Part shown: one piece after another, positions 1-9,662 of the stretch
Numbering within the stretch: the first letter of the stretch is position 1
How the letters are laid out: each line of letters starts with the position of its first letter
Source of the DNA: Symbiodinium natans
Lineage: Eukaryota; Sar; Dinophyceae; Suessiales; Symbiodiniaceae
NCBI GenBank assembly: GCA_905221605.1
Contig: CAJNDS010000586.1
Coordinates: 1 to 35,000 of the forward strand
Direction: 5' to 3'
DNA: 35,000 nt
Program-made: the position numbers and the translations under genes
The notes under the pieces: generated by a model
What the model was told of the DNA's origin: nothing
Database searches by the model: none
The model's input: only the letters and a program-made list of their open reading frames with translations

Positions 1-3000
1 AAGTTCAAGGGCGCAGGTAGTCGGAGGCTAAAGTCCTCAGCGAGGCTTGCCTTGAACTTTTCCCAGAGCTCAAGGGGATTCGCAATATCGCAACAGGCCA
101 ACATCAGAGCGAAGAATGCCCGCGCACGTGCTGCTGTTGCCGTGTGCAACACTTGCTCCAGGGCATCGTGGTAATGAGCATCGGAATCGCAAAGCCCGCG
201 TGCCAGTGCAGCCGACTGAAAAGATGGGTAGACCCTGTCACCCAGGGAACGAAGCTGCTCGAAGGAGGTCACACCTGGAACGGCAAGGAGCAGAAGATAC
301 AAGTAGTAGCGCTCCCCCTCAGTTGGCCCAACAGCAGCCATGCGACCCACAACATGCGGGCACGGGAGAGGTCCACGTTTTCGCTGCCGCCACGTCCGCG
401 TGGCAGTATTCCAAGTACAATACAATGGCATGTCATGGTAGAACACGTCCTGGAACGAGGACCCGGGCTCAAGGCCCGCGTTGAAAGTGAACCAAGCTGT
501 CAAGGTCGTCCCCTCTGCGGCGGCACGTTGCAGAGCGCCAGCCTCCTCACCAGGCCGGAAATGCACAAGATTTTCTCGAGGAAGATGCACCGCGAGGCGC
601 GTGACTGTGTGCGAGGAGCCATTCATGTCAAACTCAAACAGCCGCCAAGCGGCCTCTGCCGCGGCCACGTAGCGCGCATCCAGGTGAGCCTGGATCTCAT
701 CGGGAGCTGCGCCAACCTCCACGTGTGCTCGATCGTGCCCTTTGAAGGAATACTTGAACATGTATTTGACGAGCCGTATACTTGTCGTCACCTCCACGTT
801 GATATGGGCGTTGAAGCGTTTGGCAAGGTAGGCATTATAGGGCACCACATCGCGGTTGTCCATCTGTGAGGTTCCTTTTTGGAAGGATGCTTGGTCGTCT
901 CGACGTCTGTACAGTGGATAGGAGTCGCCGGAGATAGCAGTGAAGTCTCGAAATTGTTTCGGATAGGACCAGCGGCAGGCACCATCCGCTGTCATGCACG
1001 GCGAACTCGGGTTTCTTGGACCGCACGGGCCGTGCACAAGGCACCGGCGAACAATGGCGGCCAACTCGGACTGCTCACCTACTGCGCGAGGCAACTCAGC
1101 TGCAACTCGATTGTCGATGTCATCGGGACTACGACAACGATCTAAGGGAGAAACAGTTAGCAAGATGTGCGCATGAGGAAGCCCGCGTTTCTGGAACTCG
1201 ATCACCCAGTGCCACGCTACAGCTCGGCCAAGCACCCCATCCACAGTCAATTCCTTCAGTAAAGCCTGCAGTTTGAGGCGAAAAACGCGGGCCGGGCGGT
1301 CCGCAGCTTTCTGGCCTGGCCCGAGATGAGCGGTGATCTCGGGCCACGCCGGATTCGCAGTAAACGTTATGAAGAAATCAGGTCGGCCATAGCGCCGAAC
1401 CACAGCAATGGCATCCAAGTAGAGCTGGAAAAGGTTGCGCGGGCTTCCAGGGTACGAGGCAGGCAGAATAACAGGTCGGCCACACGGGCCGGCGCTTTCG
1501 TCCGGGTTTTCAACGAAGTCCTGAAGGCCAGCCATTGTCTCGCTGCGCAATTTGTCTTGGTTCTGCCGCAACCAGGTCATTCGAGAAGCCTCCATGCGGC
1601 AGAAGCCATCCAGGATATACTGCTGAAACAACATGCCAGCTGCGTGCGGCAGAACGGTGTCGGGATCTCGCACCATGAGGCGGTTGCAATAGAATTGCGC
1701 CGGCGTGAGTCTCTGGTAAGTTGGTGTTAAGAAGTCCTCATGATGTCGCAGCCGGTCGTGCCACCCAGGCACACCGGTGGGAAATAAGAGCGCATAGGTC
1801 AGGGGGTCCACGTGTTCATTGCGGTCGGCAATTCTGTGAACAGGCGCTGCTGCATCACGTGGCCACACGACCAAGTCACGATTTCCCGGAAAGCTGCCGT
1901 CGGCTGTTTCCCAAACAACAGCCAGCTCTGACTGTTGCGGCAAGGCATAGCGGCGCATGTCAGCATCGGTGGCGGCCGCGAAGCCCAAGTGCGCGGAGCA
2001 CGCCTTGCGAGAAAGTGCGGGTCGGGGGGTGTTACACGGCAGGTCTCGAAGGGATGTAGACATTCTAAAGATTGACAAAGAAAGAACCGAGGCACACGCG
2101 GATCCAAGTCCTCAGCGGAGGGCAAGCAGGTACTGAAGCATTGTTGTCACAGAGTCGCAGCAACATGCCAGAGCAAGAAAGCAGTACTGAAGTGCTACGC
2201 AGGTGCGCGCGTCACCTCGCCCATCTGCCGGTATGCTTGAGCGTAGGGATTGTTGACAGACGTCAGCATGTTGGCCAACTGTTCCAAGATTTCAGGATTC
2301 AAGCCTGGATTGCAAGCCTCTCGTAACTGTGCGGCTTGTGCAGGGTCGTAGAGGTAGAGCTGCGCATACTTGGCGTCGGCAGGGCTATCAGCTCGCAGTG
2401 CGTGGGAATGGTGGTAGACAGCGCCATGAATGATGCACACGGGCGGTCCAGCATTGCCGGTCCTGCCGGCCAAGACTTCTACAGAGGCACCGAATGACAC
2501 AAACGACAGAGCAGCATTGTACCGGCGGATGTTCGCGCGAAACTCACGCGCCGTCCGTGTGCTGCTTAGCAGCAATGATCTCAAAGGCTCGGGAGCATCC
2601 GGCAGCGCAGGAATGTGGGATGTCTTGCCACCCTTACAGCAGAGCGTGACGCGAGGCGGCCGACCCACCGTCTCGGCAGGGAAATTCCATGAACCGCAAC
2701 GCGGACATTGCAGGGTCATGCCGTCCAGGGTGAAAGTCTCGACTTGTGCGTCATTGTAGTCCGGCAAAGCGATGCAAGCCGCGCGGTAGCCAGGCGCAAT
2801 AGGAGCCAACTCGCGCCTGCGCTTGGGCGCGCCAGGACCAGAGTCATGAGGGCTGTCAAGCCGGGCGTGACGCGCGGCCTCCAGCTGCTGCAGTTCCGAT
2901 ATGTCGACACCAAACAACATCTCCAGAGCAGCCTGCGCGTCGGCAGGCAGCTCCACAGCGCGCGGCTGCGCCTCTGGCGCCGGCTGTGCAGGCACCGCCG

Positions 3001-3172
3001 ATGAGCTGGACGCCTCGCCGCGCGTTCTGGCCGAGGACCGTCCATGATGAAGGTTTGCGTGCTTGGAGCAGAAGCCTTCATGGCGGGCTGGCTTGTTGCA
3101 ATCTGGCCATGCGCAAACTTGGCGGCTACGCAAACTACGCATATTCCGGGGCGGCTGTGTGTGCGTCAGCAA
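1..3172 (-). CDS. Helitron Rep/Hel transposase, N-terminal part, cut by left window edge
   Basis: Rolling-circle transposase of a Helitron. Exon 1 (about 2221-3172) encodes an N-terminal C-x4-C-x9-C-x2-H zinc knuckle (residues 20-38), then the Helitron-like N domain with a C-x2-C...CC ribbon (156-179), FRANIRRYNAALSF and AQLYLYDPAQAAQLREA. From about 2110 to base 1 one frame stays open for some 2 kb: RRYALP, DPLTYALLFPTGVPGWH, FITFTANPAWPEI, the HUH motif in KRGLPHAHILL (bases 1167-1175), PRNPSSPCM, NRDVVPYNAYLAKRFN, and the two catalytic tyrosines four residues apart in KYMFKYSFKG (741-764). Next come the conserved LDARYVAAEAAWRLF and GERYYLYLLLLAVPG blocks. The helicase domain would lie left of the window. 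No stop interrupts the Rep domain, so the copy may be recent. The break at 2111-2220 is an intron or a small lesion. Family assignment is firm; splice sites are not. Confidence 0.9.
2111..2220 (-). other. Probable short intron (or frame lesion) inside the Helitron gene
   Basis: The N-terminal frame reads on to a stop at 2195 after NNPYAQAYRQMGE, while the Rep frame opens after a TGA near 2121. Joining ATGG|GCGAGG to CTGAG|GACTTGG (GC donor, AG acceptor, 110 nt) restores one frame into MSTSLRDLPCN and RRYALP. A plain GT donor at GAG|GTGACG does not give the right phase with the visible acceptors. A frameshift in a decaying copy is the alternative. Confidence 0.4.
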
Positions 3173-3330
3173 GACTGGAACAACATCCGCGATGGCTCAG
3201 GGCTTGGCAACTCCTCTCAGCAGTCATGACGGGGATTTACAAAAATTCCGGGAATTTTCAGGAATGCCCGAGGTGTACCAGGGTCGCAATGCTTGAGTAC
3301 GCACGGCCTCATCTCGGGGTCATGCAATTC

Positions 3331-3870
3331 AAGCTGGGGGCAAAGGGTGGAAGGGTCTCGAGCTGGTGCAAAAGTGCAAGAAGGATTGCGCAAGCGGCGC
3401 GTGCAACACATACGCTACAATACGCTACACAGTTACGGTGGGCTGACACTATATGTGAAGCCGTACCACCCTGCCGGAAAACCGGGCGCGCGGCGGCTTG
3501 GATTGCCACAGTCAAGGACGGCCTGGGTAGCAGCGCACGTGTCTTCGGGCCAGGGCAAGTACAGGCCGGCAGCACCGACAAAGAGCAACGCAAAGCTGGA
3601 ACGAAGTTAAGCCAAAGCAAGCTGGGGGCAAAGGGTGAAAGGGGTCAGGTCCTGGTCTGAGGGTGCAGGAAAGGATTGCGCAAGCTCTGTGCGTGCAACA
3701 CACACAAGGTTACTGTGGGCTGACATCGTGCGTGATAATACATAACCGTGCAGGAAGGGGGCTGTGCTGCCGCATCACAACGACGGCCCGGGAAGTAGGG
3801 CGCGTCATTTCGGCTCAGTGCAAGCACAAGCCGGCAGCATCGACAAAGAGCAGCACGAAATTGGAAAAGC
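3331..3870. repeat. Two diverged tandem units upstream of the Helitron gene
   Basis: AAGCTGGGGGCAAAGGGTG occurs at 3331 and again at 3619. The following GGATTGCGCAAGC, GTGCAACACA and GTGGGCTGACA blocks recur in the same order. The GGCCGGCAGCACCGACAAAG block near 3565 recurs, altered, near 3829. Unit length is about 265-288 bp. The repeats lie just 5' of the transposase start, so they could be part of the Helitron's 5' end or promoter, but I could not find a convincing 5'-TC terminus. The short frames seen on either strand here have no protein-like character. Confidence 0.7.
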
Positions 3871-3963
3871 AAGCCTTTTTTCTGCATCCGGTTGGCTTGG
3901 CTTCAGCGCGCTGTGCGCGCTTGCAGGCGGAAGAGGTACGCCACGTTTCGAGGCAAGCAGAGC

Positions 3964-4968
3964 TTAGGGCGCACGGAAAATCAGATTCGGGACTTTCCAA
4001 AGCCCAGCCAGAAACTCCGCAGCGGCCGTGTCAGGCGCGGGCGCAGCAGTGACCTGGACGAGGAGTGGCATGGAGTGGAGCATCTGTTGCAGGACCGTGG
4101 TCAGGAACCATGTTCGTTTGGCCTCCACTGTGATGTCTGTCTCCGGGAGCACGCGGATGTAAGAGTCCTCCGATGGGTGCTTGGCCAACAGAATGCCTTG
4201 CGACTCAAATGCAGTGCGGAATGGGAAGGTCATGCCGTAGAAGACGCCCTGGACGGTACTGGCGGTGTTGAACTCAAGGCTCAAGCCCAGCACCTGAGAG
4301 CCCCAGGGGGGCATTGCTTCGAAGACACCAAACGTCAGGACCTTGCGGCCCGCGGCATCCACGGAAGGCTGGATCAAGTCAGTTGGCAAGTCGAACTCCG
4401 GAGTTAGGTCAAGGCCTTCCTCGATGCAGAGAGCCAAGCGCTGGTTTTGCGGGAAAGGAAGGTCCCCGGACTCGGGAGTGCGCAAGCGGTGGGCCAGGAA
4501 GCCGTTCAGCAAGTTCAAGGCATTACGTAGATCATCGAGGCCTCCGCAAGCATATATAGCCAGGCGCCAGGGCACAAAGCCTGCGCGCATAGGATCATCC
4601 TGATTGGCAAGCTGCAAGATGATGCCTTGGTCCCGCAACTGCTTCAAAGAGGAGGGCATCGTGTCATCCGCAGCATGCAAGCCTTGTAGATACGTTCCAA
4701 AGTGATGCAGAACACGGTGCGTGACGCTTGGGCGCGCCGAGTGCTGGAGCTGGATCTGGTACACGGGCTCAGGCGGCAAAGAAGAACTGCACATCTGACC
4801 ATTGGTGACATAACCGCGCACGCACATCTGCAGGGGCGCCTCTGGCGGAAGGGAAGATGCAGAAGTCAAGGAAGTCACGGGCTGGATGTCGCGCACGCGG
4901 GGCGCAGATGCAGCGCTCTTGGTGTCGGCCTTGCGGAGAGTCTTCTTCGGAGAGAACTTGGCGGGCAT
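3964..4968 (-). CDS. Unknown protein, about 334 aa
   Basis: One uninterrupted frame. The first Met in frame is at 5079, but the Met at 4968 (MPAKFSPKKTLRKAD) gives a basic N-terminus typical of dinoflagellate proteins, and the residues before it look like leader sequence. The protein has a charged, Ser/Ala/Pro-rich start, then a mixed globular-looking body (LRDQGIILQLANQDDP, WRLAIYACGGLDDLRNALN, QVLGLSLEFNTAST, SYIRVLPETDITVEAKRTWF) and ends KVPNLIFRAP. No transmembrane segment or catalytic motif is evident and I do not recognise the family. It lies about 800 bp upstream of the Helitron gene on the same strand. It could be an accessory gene carried by the element (some Helitrons carry RPA-like or other extra genes) or an ordinary neighbour; nothing in the sequence decides. 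Confidence 0.6.
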   Translation of the reverse strand: MPAKFSPKKTLRKADTKSAASAPRVRDIQPVTSLTSASSLPPEAPLQMCVRGYVTNGQMCSSSLPPEPVYQIQLQHSARPSVTHRVLHHFGTYLQGLHAADDTMPSSLKQLRDQGIILQLANQDDPMRAGFVPWRLAIYACGGLDDLRNALNLLNGFLAHRLRTPESGDLPFPQNQRLALCIEEGLDLTPEFDLPTDLIQPSVDAAGRKVLTFGVFEAMPPWGSQVLGLSLEFNTASTVQGVFYGMTFPFRTAFESQGILLAKHPSEDSYIRVLPETDITVEAKRTWFLTTVLQQMLHSMPLLVQVTAAPAPDTAAAEFLAGLWKVPNLIFRAP

Positions 4969-5503
4969 GGCGTGCCGAATTAGCTTAAGGGCGCAGGCGC
5001 AAAAGAGGTATGATCTGAGGCCACGCTGCGAAAAGAACGAAGATGTCGTTATACACAGAAGTTGGCTCTGGGTCTGCATCTCTGAGTGAAGTAGACCCTA
5101 CAAAGCTAGTCGCCTGAATGTCGAACCCGTCGGATGCTACCGTTGCAGACAGGAACATGGGCAAAGGCACGCAATAGCAAGGCCCGGGCGTGGTGCCAAA
5201 GGGCAGGATCATCTGGTCTCGCCTGGGTTGACAGGGACGCCGACATGGCTCCACGAGCACGCTATGCGGCGAGGCACAGCCTAGCAGATTTGGTTACAGG
5301 AAAATGCGCAAGCAGAGCAGGAGCCTCCAGTGCAGCCCGACCACACCGAAGCCTTGCGCCGGCTTCAAGCAATCAGACACTATCGCAGTGATGGTATATG
5401 CCTGTCTCGCAGCAACGCAACATGCCGGAGCTGTGGTTTTTGCAGGCGGCTCAGCGGCGACTCAGGAGTAGCAGTGAGAAGCCGTGCAAAGAAGCGTTGT
5501 GGC

Positions 5504-6010
5504 TCAGAAGCGGCGTCGCCGGCTGGAGTCAGGCGCGGTCTCGTCCGCGCAGTTCTGCGGCCGAGCCGGAGCCGCTGTGCTATCGGCAGAGCACTGGTGG
5601 TCCGCCCGCTGAGCTTGTGCCAAGCCATGGGTCGAAGCCAGCAAGGGCGCATCGGCATCTATGCGCGCCACCACAGGCGTGTTGTCTCGGTCCGCCCGTG
5701 GGCTAGTTGATGCGCCAGAGTGTGCCAAAACGCAGTGCGAGTCGGGAGGAGGAGCAGCGTCATCTGTGGGCGATGCCAGAGGCGTCGAGTCAGCGCCAGA
5801 GTCGCCACGGTTCGCCCGTAGAGGAAGAACGTCTGAACCATCCAAGCAGATAGGGCCGCGGAGGTCAGCAAGGTCGAAGCTCGCCCATGGATGTCGCATG
5901 CGTCGCTCCGGGCTCTCCAACCAGGCGTCTTGCAACTGGCTGCTTGGTCGCTTCCGGGGGCCAGCTGCAACAGAGGTCCAAAGCAGCAGAGTGAGAAAGA
6001 GCAAGGTCAT
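5504..6010 (-). CDS. Probable first exon of a secreted or membrane protein
   Basis: The frame is open from 6436, but the part before Met 6010 overlaps a repeat family seen elsewhere in the window (TGCATGCAC and VTGGM-type blocks) and is probably not coding. Starting at 6010, MTLLFLTLLLWTSVAAG is a textbook signal peptide followed by a basic GPRKRPSS. The rest is rich in Asp, Ala, Ser and Pro (DAAPPPDSHCVLAHSG, ADRDNTPVVARIDADAP) and ends with a run of arginines. There is no recognised domain. It may continue through an intron into the reading frame at about 4985-5260. A chance frame in GC-rich DNA cannot be excluded. Confidence 0.35.
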   Translation of the reverse strand: MTLLFLTLLLWTSVAAGPRKRPSSQLQDAWLESPERRMRHPWASFDLADLRGPICLDGSDVLPLRANRGDSGADSTPLASPTDDAAPPPDSHCVLAHSGASTSPRADRDNTPVVARIDADAPLLASTHGLAQAQRADHQCSADSTAAPARPQNCADETAPDSSRRRRF

Positions 6011-6199
6011 TCGCAGCAGATGAAAGGTCGTTACGCAGGCAGCTTTCTCGGGGCCTGGGAGCCACAGAAGCTGCGTACGTGCAGGAACCGCATGCAAGCG
6101 CAATGTGTGAGCCATGCAAGGGAGCGTCGCCCCCGTCGAGAAATTTAAGTGGACCTCTGCATCACTCTTGCGTGGGGGGTACTCGACCCTACTCTTGAG

Positions 6200-6400
6200 C
6201 GGCCCTACTGAGTAGTGTACAAGTTGCACGTTCAGAGCTCTCTGCAATGCACGCTGCAACGCGTTGTGGAACGCCTTTGCAACACTCGGCATGCACTGTG
6301 TACGCAGTGTGTATGCACCTGGTACGCACCTGGCATGCACTTTGTACGCAGGTGCTGCCATGCTGACCCGTTCGTGACCCTGCAAAGCAACTTCGTCCCT
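6200..6400. repeat. Cluster of TGCAC/TGCATGCAC motifs
   Basis: Closely spaced copies of TGCACTTTGTACGCAG and related TGTACGCA/TGCATGCA words. Similar clusters recur at about 7080-7115 and 8605-8650, within the two copies of the long duplication. The words are near-palindromic. Function unknown. Confidence 0.5.
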
Positions 6401-7444
6401 CATCCCCCCCGTGACAGCATGCCCTCTAAGGCGCACGCTGTAGGCTGCACAAAAGTTTCTCCAGCGCCACGTGCAAGTTGAGCAGGCCGCCTACCTGGAG
6501 ATGCAGTTATGAAAAACATGACCGAGTAGAGGGATTCCCAGCACGCAGCAAATGTAGACACTGCCAACTGAAGTCCAGGCTCGGCGCCAAGCCAAGCAAC
6601 GCAAAGCAGCCGCAGTAGATTCCATCCACCTTAGACCCCAAGCCCTCAGCCGTGAAGTCTAACAGTAAACACCGCAACCGTCACGGCCGAGAAGGCACTG
6701 GGCGCCGTAGACCCTAAATCCTAAACCTCAAGCCCCAAACCCTAAACCCTAGGCCCTAAACCGTAAACCCGCAACCCGAAACCCTAAACCTAGTCCCAAC
6801 GTTCTAAACCCTAAACCCTAAACCCTCAACCCGAAGGACACAACCCGAAGGACACAAACGTTCGCTGGAGCATCCGACGCACACCAAGGGCCGTTCGTGT
6901 GTGGAGGTCGATGCCTTGAACAGCACCTGGCAAGCATAGGCAGGCTGTAGCAGCGCGTCAGCGCAGGCGGGGATATGCGAAAAATCTGGGAATTTTCAGG
7001 GTTGCCCGAGCGCAGGGGGTTAAGGATGCGTGTCTTTTGAGGTGATAGGAGTAGGTCGCAACAGGGTTCCACTGCAGTCTGCATGCACTTTGTACGCAGC
7101 TCGATGCACTGTGCATGCAATTGCTGCTCTGCGGACCAGCCTGTGACCCTGCACAGCAACTTCGAGCCTCATCCCTCCTGTGACAGTCTCACCGCCGCAA
7201 CTGTGCGCCAGGTGTAAGTCAAGTAGGCCGCCGACCCAGAATTGTAGTTGCGAGAGGACTGACCTATGATGTGCAGAACATTGGATGGCTCCCATATGCA
7301 GCAGATGCAATCATTCCCAACTGAAGTCCAAGCGCCGTGCCAAGGCCATGAACACAAAGTAGCCGCAGTCGATGCCATGTACTCACCCGGAGTTTCTTTA
7401 CCTGCAACAGCAACAACAAAACCAAGAACGGCAGGTGTTCTTTG
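6401..7444. repeat. Long direct duplication, copy 1
   Basis: Begins CATCCCCCCCGTGACAGCAT and ends GGCAGGTGTTCTTTG. It matches 7951-8974 almost base for base, with scattered substitutions and small indels (offset 1550 at the start, 1530 at the end). It holds a degenerate CCCTAAA block (about 6711-6840), one copy of the AATTTTCAGG palindrome motif (6978-7000) and two copies of a 60-bp sub-repeat. Reading frames here differ between the copies, so I see no protein under constraint. Confidence 0.9.
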
Positions 7445-7950
7445 CAGGAAGGCTAAGGGTTTATGGCGTAGGGGTCTCGGGGTTAGGGTTTAAGGTGGAG
7501 GGCTGTGTGGTAAGGGCGAAGGGCTGCGGGTGGAGGGTTTAGGGTTCGAAAGTATGAAGCAAAGCAGACTCGGTTGAGACAACAGACAGGAAAGTTTGGG
7601 CTGCCCAGACCCGAAACCAGAAGCCCTCAGTTCTGAGCCCAAAGCTGCAAACACCCAAACCGTCACGGCCGAGAAGGCACTGGGCGCCCGGGCCGTCGCG
7701 CGAACTCGAAACCGTGCCCGTGTGTCAGGACGCGAACGTCTCCGGGGGCCACACGCTCGTCGGGAGGATCCGCGTGCAGGTCGATGCCCAGGAGGAGCAC
7801 CTGGAACAGCACAGGCAGGCGGTCGCAGCGCAACGCGGCAGGCGGGGCCCTGGGAAAAGCCATGCCCGGTAGGGCGCAGGCTCCATCCGCAACAGTGGCA
7901 ACAAGTTTTAGGGTTGAGGGCTGAGGGTCTCGGGGGCAACGGACGACACT
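7445..7950. repeat. Spacer between duplication copies holding a third, diverged partial copy
   Basis: Starts with degenerate TTTAGGG-like sequence (7449-7550). Then GTCACGGCCGAGAAGGCACT and a GTCGATGCC...AGCACCTGGAACAG block match parts of the flanking copies at lower identity. The reading frames on both strands here look like GC-rich noise. Confidence 0.5.
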
Positions 7951-8974
7951 CATCCCCCCCGTGACAGCATGCCCTCTAAGGCGCACGCTGTAGGCTGCAC
8001 AAAAGTTTCTCCAGCGCCAAGTGCAAGTTGAGCAGGCCGCCGACCTAGAGATGCAGTTGTGAACCGAGTAGAGGGATTCCCAGCACGCAGCAAATGTAGA
8101 CACTGCCAACTGAAGTCCAGGCTCGGCGCCAAGCCAAGCAACGCAAAGCAGCCGCAGTAGATTCCATCCACCTTAGACCCCAAGCCCTCAGCCGTGAAGT
8201 CTAACCGTAAACACCGCAACCGTCACGGCCGAGAAGGCACTGGGCGCCGTAGACCCTAAATCCTAAATCTCAAGCCCCAAACCCTAAACCCTAGGCCCTA
8301 AACCGTAAACCCGCAACCCGAAACCCTAAACCTAGTCCCAACGTTCTAAACCCTAAGCCCGCAACCCGAAGGACACAAACGTTCGCTGGAGCATCCGAGG
8401 GCCACGCACACCAAGGGCCGTTCGCGTGTGGAGGTCGATGCCTTGAACAGCACCTGGCAAAGCATAGGCAGGCTGCAGCAGCGCGTCAGCGCAGGCGGGG
8501 ATATGCGAAAAATCTGGGAATTTTCAGGGTTGCCCGAGCGCAGGGGGTTAAGGCTGCGTGTCTTTTGAGGTGACAGGAGTAGGTCGCAGCAGGGTTCCAC
8601 TGCAGTCTGTATGCACTTTGTATGCAGCTCGTATGCACTGTGCATGCAATTGCTGCTCTGCGGGCCAGCCTGTGATTTTGCACAGCAACTTCGAGCCTCA
8701 TCCCTCCTGTGACAGTCTCACCGCCGCAACTGCGCGCCAGGTGTAAGTCAAGTATAGGCCGCCGACCCAGAGATGTAGTTGCGAGAGGACTGACCTATGA
8801 TGTGCAGAACATTGGATGGCTCCCATATGCAGCAGACGCAATCATTCCCAACTCAAGTCCAGGCGCCGTGCCAAGCCAATGAACGCAAAGTAGCCGCAGT
8901 CGATGCCATGACTCACCCGGAGTTTCTTTACCTGCAACAGGAACAACAAAACCAAGAACGGCAGGTGTTCTTTG
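7951..8974. repeat. Long direct duplication, copy 2
   Basis: Second copy of 6401-7444, same orientation, about 1024 bp. It lacks a short stretch of the CCCTAAA-like block present in copy 1. It contains the palindrome motif at about 8507-8530. Confidence 0.9.
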
Positions 8975-8997
8975 ACTGCAGCACTCGCTAGTTGTCT

Positions 8998-9500
8998 CTT
9001 AGGGCTGAGGGTGCAGGGTTTAGGGCTTCGGGCAGAGGGCTCAGGGTGCAGGGTCCAGGGTCGGGTCTCACGCAGCTAATGCACACAGTCCATGCCCGGG
9101 CTCGGTGCCAAGCCTATGAACGCAAAGCAGTCGCAATAGATTCCTTCGACCTCATCAATGCAAGCACAGTCCCGACGAATAAGTGGCTCGAAGGACAGAA
9201 GTGCCGCGGCTGAGTCAGCGTTGAGGGTGTTAGGGTCCAGGGTTCGGGGTTTGGGGTTCCGAGGGGTGAGCATTTGGGGTTGAAGGTTGAGGGCTTTAGG
9301 GTCCAGGTGTCGGGGTTTGGGGTCTCGAGGGTTGAGAACGTAGGGTTTATCTCGGGCGCGGGGCGGGAACAATACCAGGAAAGCACGCAGCTGAAGCGCA
9401 ATGTGTTGAGCCGAGCCGATGTTTTGTCCGCAGCACACAAGAAAGGTAGTCCGGCCCATATCCAAAACCCGAAGGCTGAAGCCCCGAACACTAAACCGTA
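8998..9500. repeat. Degenerate telomere-like blocks and a further 60-bp sub-repeat copy
   Basis: Blocks of GGGTT/GGGCT words at 8998-9060 and 9220-9350 are worn TTTAGGG-type sequence. Between them, about 9085-9150, lies another copy of the sub-repeat also found near 6569, 7318, 8107 and 8848. No gene seen. Confidence 0.5.
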
Positions 9501-9662
9501 AGCACCTCCACAGTCACGCCGGATGCGCGGATCTCAGCGCCCGCACAACTTAGCCGAAGCTGATGCGAGCTCTGCTGAAGGACCGGAAGAGACGTAGGTC
9601 AGAGCAGAGTCTGAAGTAAAGACACAACTGCGACCTTGGGCGTAGCATCACGGCCGTAGGCT

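Noticed and set aside
116-2326. Several plus-strand and other-frame reading frames of 60-240 codons
   Set aside because: They overlap the Helitron Rep frame, whose conserved blocks are unmistakable, and have no protein character of their own.
4985-5260. Minus-strand frame reading MFLSATVASDGFDIQATSF
   Set aside because: Looks somewhat like protein and could be a downstream exon of the signal-peptide gene, but it overlaps the upstream end of the 334-aa gene and no splice pair was convincing.
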